64,000 nt of DNA from Cardiocondyla obscurior (Eukaryota > Arthropoda > Insecta > Hymenoptera > Formicidae), in assembly GCF_019399895.1 (NCBI RefSeq), contig NC_091876.1:1836381-1900380 (forward strand). The letters are read 5' to 3'. Below are positions 26,400 through 38,026 of this stretch, piece by piece. A model generated the notes under the pieces. That model was not told where the DNA came from and made no database searches. It was given only the letters and a program-made list of their open reading frames with translations. The translations under genes were made by a program, and so were the position numbers. The stretch's first letter is position 1; every line of letters begins with the position of its first letter.

Positions 26400-29300
26400 T
26401 AACCTGGACTATGGTCGCGGGGGGAAGGAGGGAGGAGAGGAGGGGAAGGGGGGCGGGGGCCGCACCGTCTTTGCATGAATATGTTAATTAAATTTTTTTT
26501 TTTTTTAATTATTTTTTTAAATAAAATAATAATAAACTCGCGTAGCGCATTATATTGCGCACATTACGGAATTATACAGCATTACGGGCTACTCCGACGC
26601 TAAGTACGATATTCAAGGATATAATAGAATGCGGAGGAACATAGGGGCCTACGCTAATGTCCGTAAAACTGCTACAATGAGGGCTGAATACGCATGACGG
26701 GCAAAAATATGTATATAAAGCAATCCACTCTTCTAATAATTTCACGTCTCTCGATAATAATCCCATCAGATATCGCTTAACAATTTTACAAAAATTTTCA
26801 GATAACTTTTCAATAAATAAGAAGTATTAAAATATTTTTCAATATTAAATAACACCAATTAATTTAATTTAATTTGTCAATTACGTTATTTCATTAAAAA
26901 AAAAAATTAATCGACAAACGAGGAATATTATCTTAAATTAAAATATATAATAAAAGAATTGCCGCGTCAGCGTGTTTAATTTTAATTCTCTTCGGCGAAG
27001 GATTAATAAATTAATGCAACGATCAGGAACGAAGACAACGAGAGTGTCGGCAGTAAAAAGCGGAAGTTACGGAGGTACGATTACCTCACACGGTGTGACA
27101 TGTCTCGCGAGGAATCGGGCCGCGGAATTTTCTGCGTTGATGATCCGCGCGAACGTGAGATAATTATGGAAATGAATTTCGATCGTTACGAGGGCGTAGA
27201 TCTCGGCTCTCTACCATGACACGGCCTGGCCTCGACGGCGATAATCCTCGCCCCAGCACCATAATTTTCCTCACAATTTTCGTGCCTGCGTGTAAATATC
27301 CAACGGTACGTTACTACGAAACGCGATACGACGTGCCGCGCCGATCATCCCGAAGGCGAAACGCCCAGTCGCGTTTTTTGCACCCACATTCTGACAAAAG
27401 TCGAGCCTCCGCGGTATTGTGAAGGCAACGTTTCCAAGTTCGCTCGAATTCATACGTCTTGCGTTTTTTTATTTTTTTTTTTTTAATTATTTAAATTGTT
27501 AAAAAACCATTGCAGCGAATTATCCTATCACTCAACTACTACCGTCGACGCACAAGGCTCTTAACGCTTGACTACTCCTGAAATTAGTCTCGCGACGAAG
27601 GATTCTATTCAAGGATCGCAAATAAGAGTCGCGAGAGTGCCGACGATATTTTTCGCGAGAAGAAAGAGGAAGAACGAGTTATCTCGCGCGGAAGGAACGA
27701 AAGGGCGATGGATAAGAAATTGAGCAAGGACGCCGGACGAGAATTGGACGGGCCACCGATTCCGGGCCTGTTCGCGAGCCACGTACATACGACTCGTATT
27801 TAACGGCATTACGCGCCCGCGCGGTCACGATTCATGCATAATTTATCTGAAGGCACGGTGAAAAATAGTTTTGACCCCAAGGGCCAGACCGGGAAAGGCG
27901 TTTGTCCGCCACGCACTCGGCTGCTATTACGTGCTCGCCGTCCGCATAGAAAGCGGCTGCCTTCGCCGCGTTACGTGCGAGGGTGCGCTGCACTGGACCG
28001 AGGCTGAGTAGCCCGATTGGTTGGTGAAGCCGCGGTTAGAACTGTTCCCGGTGTTAATGGCATTGCCTGTCCGATGTCTCGGTGCTCGCGACCGACGAAC
28101 TCGCGTGTACCCGCTCGACACGAACGCCGCGCGATTTATAAAAGTCACACGCGCCGCGTATGTCCGGATGCATCAATCAATGGATCAGTAAACGCGAGAA
28201 GTCAGGGAAATTTACCCGCGAAGCCTAGGTCTCATAATTCGTGATAAAGAAAAAAAAAGGGGTACCTTCGTTGAATTTAAAGCGACGAAACCGTTTCCTT
28301 GATCAAGTCATTTCCTATTTTATTTTAATATTATTCGGCGTAAATATATCGCTAAGTACTATTTTCTCGTTATTAATGCGCGTGTGTGCCGCGCCGCGAT
28401 CTTTAAGATGTAACGTTATAATTTTAAATAGTTCCGCGTAATCCGGCAGTATCCTCGATAGAATCTTCTCAAGCCGTGTTATCACCTGCCATAGGAACTT
28501 GGCACCGCTCGCTTCAATGGCTTCTTAACGCCGTGCAACGCTATGGAGAAACCTGTTTGTCATGTATCTCGCTCTTCGGGATATATTAACAGCGTTCTAT
28601 CGCTCACGCGCAATGTCTGGTACCCAAAGGAAACCGTGTTTCTTGCTCTCTTTCGCTTACGTTGCGTCGACAATGAAACTTCCCGTCTCACCGTATAAAA
28701 TATACAACTTATTACGAAACCGTCGTGAAAAATCTAAGCAACGCGCGCAACAACGCCACCGTGTATTACCTACCGTTTTAACTAGCAATATTCCAAAGCG
28801 TTGCAATAAAATATTTTCTAAACATGTATTCATCATTATAGAATAAAATATATTTTCGTAAAAAAATTATTTCTGCCTCGAATTGTTATTTTAAAATAAA
28901 ATCCAACCACTCTCCCTTTCCAATTATTTAATTAATAAAAATAAAAGTATGAAAATACATATCCTATTCGGAAATCTTCAACGACGTAGATGTAAAAAAA
29001 AAAAAAACGGACATGTTAATAATTCAAGATTAAAATCTCGGTTCAAAGTCTCGCGTTTTGAGCGTGTTGCCGAGGAGAACCATAGCTCTCGCCCGTAATA
29101 TATTAGCGTGGATACGCGTGTAAGCTGGTGCGTAATGCTTAGCTTAGTAGCGTCCTGGCAAGCATCGACACTGCCATATACTCGTTACCGCTGACACTCT
29201 CGCTGCTCGTCCGTAGCAGCAGCCGGTATATCCAGTCCCGCATAATTTTAACCGCAAGATATACGGAGTTTACCCCGGGGTCAAAGTACGCGCGCGTCCG

Positions 29301-31600
29301 AGTCGTGGGACCTAGGCGATATCGTTCCGTCGGCTCGCCGGCGGTTTTCAGAATAAAAGCCGGGGATACGCGAACAAGTGATAGATGACCGCTCGCGACC
29401 GCACCGGTCGCTGAACGACTTAATTTTGCACACCTAACAATTTGTCACAATAGAGTACTCGCCTATCATCGATGGAATTTAAATCGGCGACTACGGTTGT
29501 TCGATTAAGGATTTATCCCTATAACGAGGCCAACGATTTCGGTGCTAACGCATGAATTTATCTCAATGAATTCTATAATTAAAATATTAATAAAGTCCAT
29601 TGCACTTAATTACGATCTAACGCAAAAGTTAGAAAAAAAAAAAAAACGGAGTCTATTGATATTGAATTTTTTAAATAATAATTGGAATAAATTCACCGTC
29701 CTATCAATCCTATTATTTTTTCCCCTCCGTCAAAATAGACATTTGTAGTATACCTGATACGCCTGTTATTACTAATTATAGAGTTCGACAGAAATTACGT
29801 TCCGGAAGCAAGCGCATCTCGGAGCTTGTACTCTTCGCGCGTTTAATATTTCTCGGACGCGCGTGATACCGTCGAGTCACTGGTTTCGCGGAAGGACGCT
29901 GTTCTCCGTCATCGAGTGGACAACGTCGTCGAAAATTAAATTTCCTGCGTGATGTGGACGTGTGCGCGCAGGAGGGAAAAGAACTGGACCCCCGCGGAAA
30001 GAGAGCATCTCGAACAAGACGGAACACGGTCGCCGTCTCACGTTTTCACGTAGCTCGACGGCCGCCTCGTAATTCCGCGGAAGACGTACCGCCTCTACGC
30101 CCGTGACGTAAGACCGGTTACACGGGCGGACACGAAAAAGATGAGCGATCGTGTAACGGAGCGCACGATGAGTCTGCGGACGCGGATTTTTCCCGGCAGC
30201 GCGCCTGCACTCCGGCTCGGCCTCGGAAACGAAATGGGAACACGTACGTGTCGATAATAATTATTTCTCGCTACTCGATTGCGACCGGAGGTGGTTACGT
30301 CGACGTTGGAGAAGCGTATCTTCCGTAGAAGCCATTCGTTATAATTATACGTGTGTTATCTATTATACAGATCTCGGCCGGAGTCAAAACAAAGCAGCAC
30401 GGGCTAGATCGTACTCGCGGCTGAGCTTAAATTTATATTTAATGAAATAAAAGCGATTAAGCTCACAATTCAAATAATTGTCTAAAATAATATGAAATAT
30501 ACGGGAAAAATTAATTTAAATGGAGTCGGCCGCTCTTGACTTCCTCGGGGACTTAATTTACTAATCTTTTCTTTTTTTTTTTTTTTTACGACTACATAAA
30601 ACGATCCCGTATTGTTATAAAAATGAGAACAGAAAATATGCCACGTAGAATGACCGTAGCTAATGGTTCTTATGGCTATTAGTTACTAATTACTGCGAAG
30701 ATCGGAGTAACACGCGAATCGAGACGGCGAACAACAAGCAAATCCGTTGATAATATTAGCATCGAATAAAATATCGATAATTAAAAAGTACAGGCGTTTA
30801 TTTCAATTTAATACCGCGGCCTCCCGATAATACGCGCACGGCGCCTTTCGCGAGACTGTTTGTTGCGCGAACGGCGAAATAAAGTCTACCGTGCGCGGTG
30901 TGCACAGATTTATTTAATTAAGTACGCTTAAGTGCCTCGTAAAAACCAGCTTTCCTCGGCGACCGGCCCGGCGGATTTTTCTCGCGTCCTCGCATCGCCT
31001 CGGGCGGCGTGAGCGTGGCTCCTGTCCTTTACTGCATCGAAAGGGACGGCACTTCCTAGCAAAAACTATTCCGCGCAAAACACGCGACTCGCGCCTATCC
31101 GTTAAATAAAATAACCGCGATCTCGCGTAGAACCGAAGGGGAAAAGGCAGGGGTAACTTTGGCGGCTCAATGAGCAGCGAGAGTTCAATCACAGTTAATT
31201 ACAAACGGTCCCGAGATGTTCCTTCCTACAACCGACCGTCTATTGGGAAGTGACGGCAATGACGGATTCGCGTTACGACTTGGCGGATCTCTAATTACCG
31301 TGCGCGATATTAGCTATCGCCGACATGAATCACCGCTATCAATGAAATAGAACGGGCGCGCCTATCGACCGTCTGAAAAATTATGAGAATGTTAATAACT
31401 TCTCGCGGTTACTTAACCACGTGCGCGCCTCGCGAAGGCAGAATTGACTCCCAATCGAAAGTGTTTGTATTAAACACGCGCGCGGGATCGTCAACGTCAG
31501 AGCCTGAACGCTAGATTAATTAGCAATGACAGGCGCGGCTTCGCGTAGCATTAGAATGCTATTTTAGCGCGCGAAGGAAAGGCTAGACGATTTAATCACT
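26400..31600. other. Region without a recognisable gene
   Basis: It begins with a G-rich, nearly all-purine block (26,410-26,460) and alternates between AT-rich and CpG-rich DNA. ORFs are short and overlap on both strands; none shows a family motif or a consistent exon chain. Purine and pyrimidine runs and poly(T)/poly(A) runs of 12-16 occur at about 26,496, 28,994 and 30,572. Confidence 0.5.
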
Positions 31601-31729
31601 CGTGAAAATTAATTGTGAGGTACTCACCACAGAAATAGTACTCCGCTGTTGTCCGATGCCTTCCTGGCTGCCTTCCTTTCCCATTATTCATCCCTCGTTG
31701 TCGTCCGATGCCATCCTGGCTTTCTTCGC

Positions 31730-32400
31730 ATAAAAATATTACTCTGCTGTTGTCGGATGCCTTCATAGCTGCCTTCCACTCCTTCTCCTCGTCCCTCGTT
31801 TATCGTCTGATGTCTTCTCGTCCCGTGTTGCTTTTTTGTTGCCGTCCGATTATATTATACTGATAAAAAAGATAAAAAAAAATTTTTTAATGTCGACAAC
31901 TCTCACAATAGACATTCAGATAAATTAAATTCAATATTAAAATTAATTATACGGTACTTACCATAAAAATATTACTCTGCTGTTGTCGGATGCCTTCCTG
32001 GCTGCCTTCCACTCCCTCTCCTCCTCTCCCATTTATCGTTTGATGTCTTCTCGTCCCGTGTTGCTTTTCTGTCGCCGTCCGATTATATTATACTGATAAA
32101 AAAGAAAAAAAAATTAAAAATATGTCGTCAACTCTCACAATGGACATTCAGATAAATGCAGTTCAATTTTAAAATTAATTGTAAGGTACTTACCATAAAA
32201 ATATTACTCTGCTGTTGTCGGATGCCTTCCTGGCTGCCTTCCACTCCCTCTCCTCCTCCCCCGTTTATCGTCTGATGTCTTCTCGTCCCGTATTGCTGTT
32301 CTGTTGCCGTCCGATTATATTATACTGATGAAAAAGGTAAAAAATTAAAAATATGTCGTCAACTCTCACGATGGACATTCCGATAGAAGGCCGAACGAGA
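31730..32400. repeat. Tandem repeat, about 232-bp period, three copies
   Basis: Units start at about 31730, 31963 and 32195 (each at ATAAAAATATTACTCTGCTG) and are highly similar over the exon-like block and the intervening intron-like AT-rich part. The third copy fades out near 32,380. A shorter, more diverged piece of the same unit lies at about 31,628-31,700. Unlike an ordinary satellite, each unit preserves a minus-strand acceptor and donor. Confidence 0.93.
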
Positions 32401-32741
32401 AGATCGAGAGAGGAGGAAGTTACGTACGCCAGTCGCAAGAAATATCTGTCTTTCAGTGTACGTAACCCTAAGAGGCAGAGGCAAGGGACGAGAGAACGGA
32501 GGGAAATCAGTCATCGGCAATCCGGCCGGCGCGGTACATACATGCGGCACATGTGAAATCTTACGCACACATTACTACAACCTTATCAGCCTCACGCACC
32601 TCGTGCTGACGTACTCCATCGTCTTCGCGAGTGAAATAACGCGACATAGGCGAAACGTACAATTTTCGGGAGTCGGTGGTTAGTCGTAAGTGCCATCTCG
32701 GGTGACATAAAGTTCGATATTGATAATCAGATATTTCTTAC

Positions 32742-33048
32742 CTCCGCCCGTTTGTCCCCGCATGTCCCCGCATGAGCATCGACCTCGCGTTATTCGTACG
32801 ACGATGCGGCAGCTCGGAAGATCCATATTAGTTGCAAATTCGCAAATTGAACGCGTCCCGTCGTTGCTCGCCGTTCGCCAAGTATCGCCTTCGAACACAA
32901 AATGGTCGTCGGTTGCGCGCCAATTCTGCGGCGCGGCGCTGTCGATAACCGCGCTGGATACAACAGGGCAATTCATTGCCCGGTAACAGACGCAGAAATC
33001 TACCTTGTCGCTACGCGTAAAAAATGCCTGTTGAAAGAACAATTCCAT
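32742..33048 (-). CDS. Possible short first-exon ORF, unrecognised
   Basis: The minus strand opens with ATG at 33048 and runs 102 codons to a strong donor (GGAG followed by gtaagaaa) at 32742. If spliced to the first repeat unit (32324) the frame ends almost at once, giving about 103 residues. The product has several Cys residues and no motif I recognise. It may be a chance ORF in the first exon of a non-coding RNA. Confidence 0.2.
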
Positions 33049-33059
33049 GAGACAGGCGT

Positions 33060-34340
33060 GTCGTTGAATAAATAATCATATCGATGTATCCCATAATTTC
33101 CTTAATTATATACGCTCATTCGTTTCTTCGCGCGTTTAACAATTATGTGGCGTCATCTAAACGAAAAGCATCGCCATCAGATTAACGAAGATTAAAAAAT
33201 ATCCAGCCGATAAATCTCCCGATAATTACTCGAACAAATAAATACCTCGAATTATCGATTCTTTTTTACAAGCTATTTTACGAAATCATTTATTATCGAT
33301 GACAAATACGACGAAGCCGAAGCTCTCTCGCTCTGAAAACGTAGTCGGTACAATTGCTTCACGTAGCATCTTCGCAAATTTTCTCGTATATTTTTACGTA
33401 CCTTGGAAAACGAATTGGAAGACAAAGTTTCGAATAGCAGATGCAGGACTGTCGACTTTCGTATTTTTCATCGATTTCTACGCTGACCGCGAGCTGAGAC
33501 GGGATCGCGACAACCGCAAGTGTAAAGTTATGTTGTGGCGATGGTCTTTTGTTCTTTGCGGCTACACGACGTCCACGTACGATTCATACGGTGGGCAGGA
33601 AATAATGCGACATGGACGGTATATAATATTTTCGCACTTGCCATGTCGAAAGATCGTAAAAGCAGGAATTGTCTGTGCCCATGCGAGGTTAACCATAAAA
33701 CTGTGTAACCGCACTAAATTACCTTTCAGTCGTTCAAATTATTATTATTTATAATCTAACATTTATTCGCTTTCGGCTCCTTAAGAAAACTGGTCGTAAT
33801 TTATCAAACCGGAAGCTTTGAAAGTTTCAGTACAATATAATATTCTTAATGACGTTAAATCGAGTCATAATTAATAAAGAAGTTCTTTGATTGCTGTTGA
33901 ATTAAATTAATTAATGCATATAACGTTAGCATACGTTACCTCAGTATAATGTGTATCTAATCATACACGAAGCGATTAGATGTCCCATATTAGGCACCGG
34001 CCGCGAAGACGGTCCAGTTTAAAGTGCGGGAGAACTATAAAAATACTACATAGAAACAGATCGCGTTAAACTTAAAACACGTACAAAAATTAGAGAGAGA
34101 CAGCATGCTCTCAAGAGCTCCTTTATCTCTCTTACGCAGACATTAAATTTCAAGTGCGCATTTCCGCCTTCTGGGCGGCGTGCCGTTAGATGTCGGTGGC
34201 GTCGCCGTCGCAAAGTTGGCCGACAAAAGTCCGCTGATCTTCCTGGTCAGCATCCGGCTAGCTGGCTGGCCCTTCACGCGATGATTAGATTAATTAGATT
34301 GTACGGTTAAGCTAGTATTTGTAGGGATCGACTGAATTAA
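33060..34340. other. Intergenic DNA upstream of the CCCH gene
   Basis: AT-rich sequence with no supported exon; a 151-codon ORF at 33299-33754 has no family features. The last 200 bases (34,140-34,340) are more GC-rich and probably hold the promoter and 5' untranslated region of the zinc-finger gene. I see no clear TATA box. Confidence 0.45.
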
Positions 34341-34352
34341 ACACTTGTTGTT

Positions 34353-35424
34353 ATGGCTTCCTTGGTCGCGGATTACGGGACCTCCTCTGGCTCGGACGGC
34401 GAGATGGACGATGACGTTTCGGACAACACGTAAGTTTCGGCCGTTTACGTAAAAAAAAAAAAAAAAGCTGCCGCAGATCGCTTGCCGATCATTCTCGGCC
34501 TGTTCGTTTTTTCTTTTTACACCGATCCCGCGGTAGTTTGATCCTTCGCGATGTCACCGCAAACTCACCGCGACGCGGAGACCCCGCGAGGAATCCGTCG
34601 AGTTCGACGACGTCGTGTAAACGCAAAGCTAATAATTTCGGATTAAAACAGACAGTCGTATTCCTACTACATCAATACCATTAATGACGTTAAAGAAAAA
34701 AGGGAAATACATACGTTTTGCAAGGCATTTGTTTAAGTTCAACAACTGGTATATACACGCAGAATGGAGCTTGTTCTTTGTAATCTGATATTGCCTCACC
34801 GTTAGCTTTAAGGGTACGGAGCAGGTGGAGTCCGAAATGGAAGACGAGGAGGAAGAGAGTAATAAAGAGGATAATGACGGACACGTGAGAATTACTGAAA
34901 CAGCAGCTTCCAAAGAAAAGCTTCCATTGCCAACGCCAGATTTTAACAGCACGCCTACCTTACTGAAGACTTCTGTATTTCTGAATCCATTTGTTGAGGC
35001 AGAACGGGCAAAGAGCGCGATTCTAGAGAAGCATGTTAAAATGACGCCTACGCTGGACGACACGAAAATGATAAACGGTCGTAAGATATGCTGGAATTAT
35101 CGAAAAGGTCGCTGCCGCTTTGGTCACAATTGCACTTTTGCCCACGACTCCGATTTACATCGTAGCGCAGCAGAGCTCGAGGCCCTACGGACTCCGCAAG
35201 AGACATTGGTTTGTCAAACTCGGTATAATGGACAGCAGCAGCAACAGCAACAAATGCTGTCGCCCATAAATGATGACGAGAACGAAGTAGATCAGGAGAA
35301 TAATCAGACGGCGAACAGAAAGCGTAAGAAAAGACCTGGTCTGTGCCAACTGTTGCTTCCAAGTAAGAAAGTCTATAAGCAGTTCAAAGCACAACAGCAG
35401 CAGCAGCAAACCAAAACCAGATGA
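34353..35424 (+). CDS. CCCH-type zinc-finger protein
   Basis: Two exons, 34353-34429 and 34806-35424, joined in phase 2 (donor gtaagt, acceptor ccgttag), give 231 residues. The first 50 residues are very acidic with Ser-rich stretches. One CCCH finger lies at about residues 121-139 (CWNYRKGRCRFGHNCTFAH, spacing C-x7-C-x5-C-x3-H). After it come a glutamine run, an acidic stretch, a basic KRKKRPG segment and a terminal block containing LLLPSKKVYKQFK, then a second glutamine run. CCCH fingers of this kind usually bind RNA, so a nuclear RNA-related role is likely by family, but the substrate is unknown and I cannot name the orthologue. The start is the only ATG in exon 1 that gives the acidic N-terminus. 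The 3' end converges on Ttd14. The split finger-plus-tail layout suggests a conserved small family. Confidence 0.85.
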
Positions 35425-35811
35425 ATATTATTTTTTCATTTGGCACGATAGTGAATTTGTCTTCTAACCGAGTTGTTATATGTTCTACAAATTGGATGGT
35501 ACATATAACGAGTAATTTTCTCGTGCAACATTGAGCTTTCCACGTTTAGCATTAAAGAGATCTTGCTGAAGCTTTTAATGGATGAAAACTGAAAAAAAAA
35601 ATGTTAAAAAAATATATATTATAAATTAGAAATTGCAAAAGAAATAGAAAAGAATCAGTGTGATAATTGTAATCTCTCTCTCTCGATTATGAGAATCAAG
35701 TTTGAAATATCTTTATTGACAAAGTGGAAGCCATTAGCGTGTATAGCGATGAGACTAACCGAGATCATGTTTAAGGTTTAGATTAGTATTATTTAATTAA
35801 AGAATTGCGTG

Positions 35812-35848
35812 AATAAAATCAGTATAGGTATATAAAAAGAGAAATAAA
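35812..35848 (+). terminator. Candidate poly(A) signals of the CCCH gene
   Basis: AATAAA occurs at 35812-35817 and 35843-35848, about 390-420 nt after the stop codon, in AT-rich DNA. Either could direct cleavage; other variants exist nearby, so this is a guess from the hexamer alone. Confidence 0.3.
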
Positions 35849-35849
35849 A

Positions 35850-38020
35850 ATTCCGATTTATGCTTCCAATGCAAACATGTACGATGTATAGTATAGTATA
35901 GGTACTTTATTTGAGAAACTTATATAAAATCGCAAAAAAAAAATAATAAAATAAAAAACTACGTAATAAATAAAACGCACACAAAAAGAACGCGTGTGGA
36001 AGAAGCCTTTTTAACATTCGTCTTTTGTAATGCAACGATCATGTAATACATAATATCTTCTCGTTATTTTAATTTATCATTACTAACCATTTGATAATAC
36101 AGTTTACTCGTGAGAATATTATATTGCACGATAGAATCCGGACACTGTATTGTATTGTAATTACATAAGAACTTCAACGAATTTAGAGTATATTCTTCCC
36201 ACATGTAAAAAAAAAAAAAAATATCCTATATACAATACTTCCATACGTTTTCATGAATTTAAGATTCATTCAAGCGTAATTTGATTATATTCTTTTTTAT
36301 AAAATATTTATTTTACGTTTCTTTCTATCATGATTGATGAGATGAATTCGATGATAAAGTATTAAATTAAGTCAGATATAATTACAATACTAGTAAATAT
36401 TGTAGAATGTCGGTCATTTATTAATGCATTGATCTGTCTAATGCAGTAATTATGATAGATCGAAACAAAATAGAAAGAGCAGTGAGAAACTAATAGTTTA
36501 TCGTAACTACCGTGACTCGAAAGAGGCTTTTCGGATTTCTGAGGATTTCTAAAGTGGCCAATAAATTCAGCTGTGCTGAAATAAACGTTTTATTTAATTT
36601 ATCCTTTCCTATACCTCATATCATGAAAATAAAATATGTGTAGCGCATAGAATTTTCCGATGATTGCCATTACAACATTGCAAAAATCTGATAACTTTTT
36701 CTAGGATTTTAAACGAGAAAAAAAGTAAAAAAGAATACAACAAATAAATTTCATTTTAAGAAAAGGATTCCTTGAAATATTCTGCACAATTTTAGCACAT
36801 GGTGGAGACATAATACATGATAGGCACGTGACATTGTTTTATTAGATGGGTATAATTTTTCAGATCAATTATCTACGTAAATTGAGTGCGCATTGATAGA
36901 TCACTGTTGCATCATTGATTGAAAATATAGACTTTCATATTTTTTTTTTTTACACATACATACATACATACATAAACACACAAACACACGCACGCACGCA
37001 CGTATATATTTCTTTCCTTATTTTCGCGAATGAATGTTTCACAGGCACTTTGTCTCTAAACAGTGGCAAAAATTTGTGAATATTAGTTTGGCGTGTGGAA
37101 AATGTGATAGAGCGACATACGTTTAAGTAAGCGTCATCGCAGAATTCATTATAAAGTTTTAGAACAATTTTTACGAGCAAAATATAGAATCTTGCAAATT
37201 ACTTTTTTTTAAATCTCTTAATTATACTTTTATAATCAAGTTTTTTTTTCAGTAAACCTCTTGTTCCGTTGTCTGTGAGATCGCGATTATAATATTATAA
37301 TTAATCACAGAAATGGATAGATCCAGCAAAAATAATTGCGTCACATGTAATTAACTTAATTACTTTTACAGGCAAGCACTTATTAAGTACTAATATATTT
37401 TCAATTATTAAAAGTTCATTGATTGTAACAATCGACTGTATTACGCCAATGCTTTTTTTTTTCGAACGAGACCAGATTAACTTCTCAAGATCTAAAAACT
37501 TAGAAGTTTTCTATAAATACTAAAAAAGTATATACAAATTTTAAAGAGTTTGAAAACATAATATAAGCTATAACAAAACTTTGTTGCTGTTTGTTAATGT
37601 TAAAAATTGGATAATTATTTCAAAATCTTTTGGATATTACAAGACTTTCTTAAATTTCATATAATTTTTGTCATAAGTTTGAAAAATTTATACTGGATCT
37701 TGATTCCGACCCTAGTTTAATCGACGTTGGCAAAAGTGATAAAATCTTTCACAAAAATTTCTTAAGTACGACATGCAAATTTGGTTAAAAAATAGATATT
37801 ATCTGTGTGAAATTTAAGAAATCTATCGCGCTAGTGTACTCAATATAATTCAAATATTAGATCGCCAATATTAATAACGTTAAGTCTCTGCTACAGTTTG
37901 GAATTATTTGCGAATTATTTATCATTAAGAGATTTCATTGTTCCTTAATTTTTCGCATATTCCATTAGAATCTACTATCAAATCCATTATTTTACAGTTT
38001 ATCGACTTTTTTAACCCGCG
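35850..38020. other. AT-rich spacer between two convergent genes
   Basis: This separates the 3' ends of the CCCH gene (plus) and Ttd14 (minus) and presumably contains their 3' untranslated regions. It has no supported ORF. A (CATA)n/(CA)n/(CACG)n microsatellite lies at 36952-37003 next to a poly(T) run. Confidence 0.5.
36952..37003. repeat. Compound microsatellite
   Basis: ACAT/CATA repeats pass into CACA and then CACG repeats, preceded by a run of about 12 T. Ordinary simple sequence repeat in a gene spacer. Confidence 0.9.
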
Positions 38021-38026
38021 CAAATT

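Larger units (their letters stand above)
31628..33048 (-). ncRNA. Candidate minus-strand transcript with tandemly duplicated exons
   Basis: Four exon-like segments have canonical splice signals: M1 ending at 32742 (GGCGGAG|gtaaga), M2 32324-32194, M3 32092-31962 and M4 31859-31628. M2 and M3 are both 131 nt, begin after a T-rich tract plus atcag, and end TTTTTATG|gtaagt. M4 starts the same way but lacks a donor there and runs 101 nt further through a second copy of the same motif to TCTGTG|gtgagt. An ORF of 102 codons (ATG at 33048) fills M1 and would stop two codons into M2. Within M2-M4 one frame is open after an in-frame TAA, but 131 is not a multiple of three, so chained splicing breaks it. 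I favour a non-coding RNA. Confidence 0.35.

Noticed and set aside
33299..33754. A 151-codon plus-strand ORF
   Set aside because: Composition is plausible but there is no motif, no nearby partner exon and no recognisable family.
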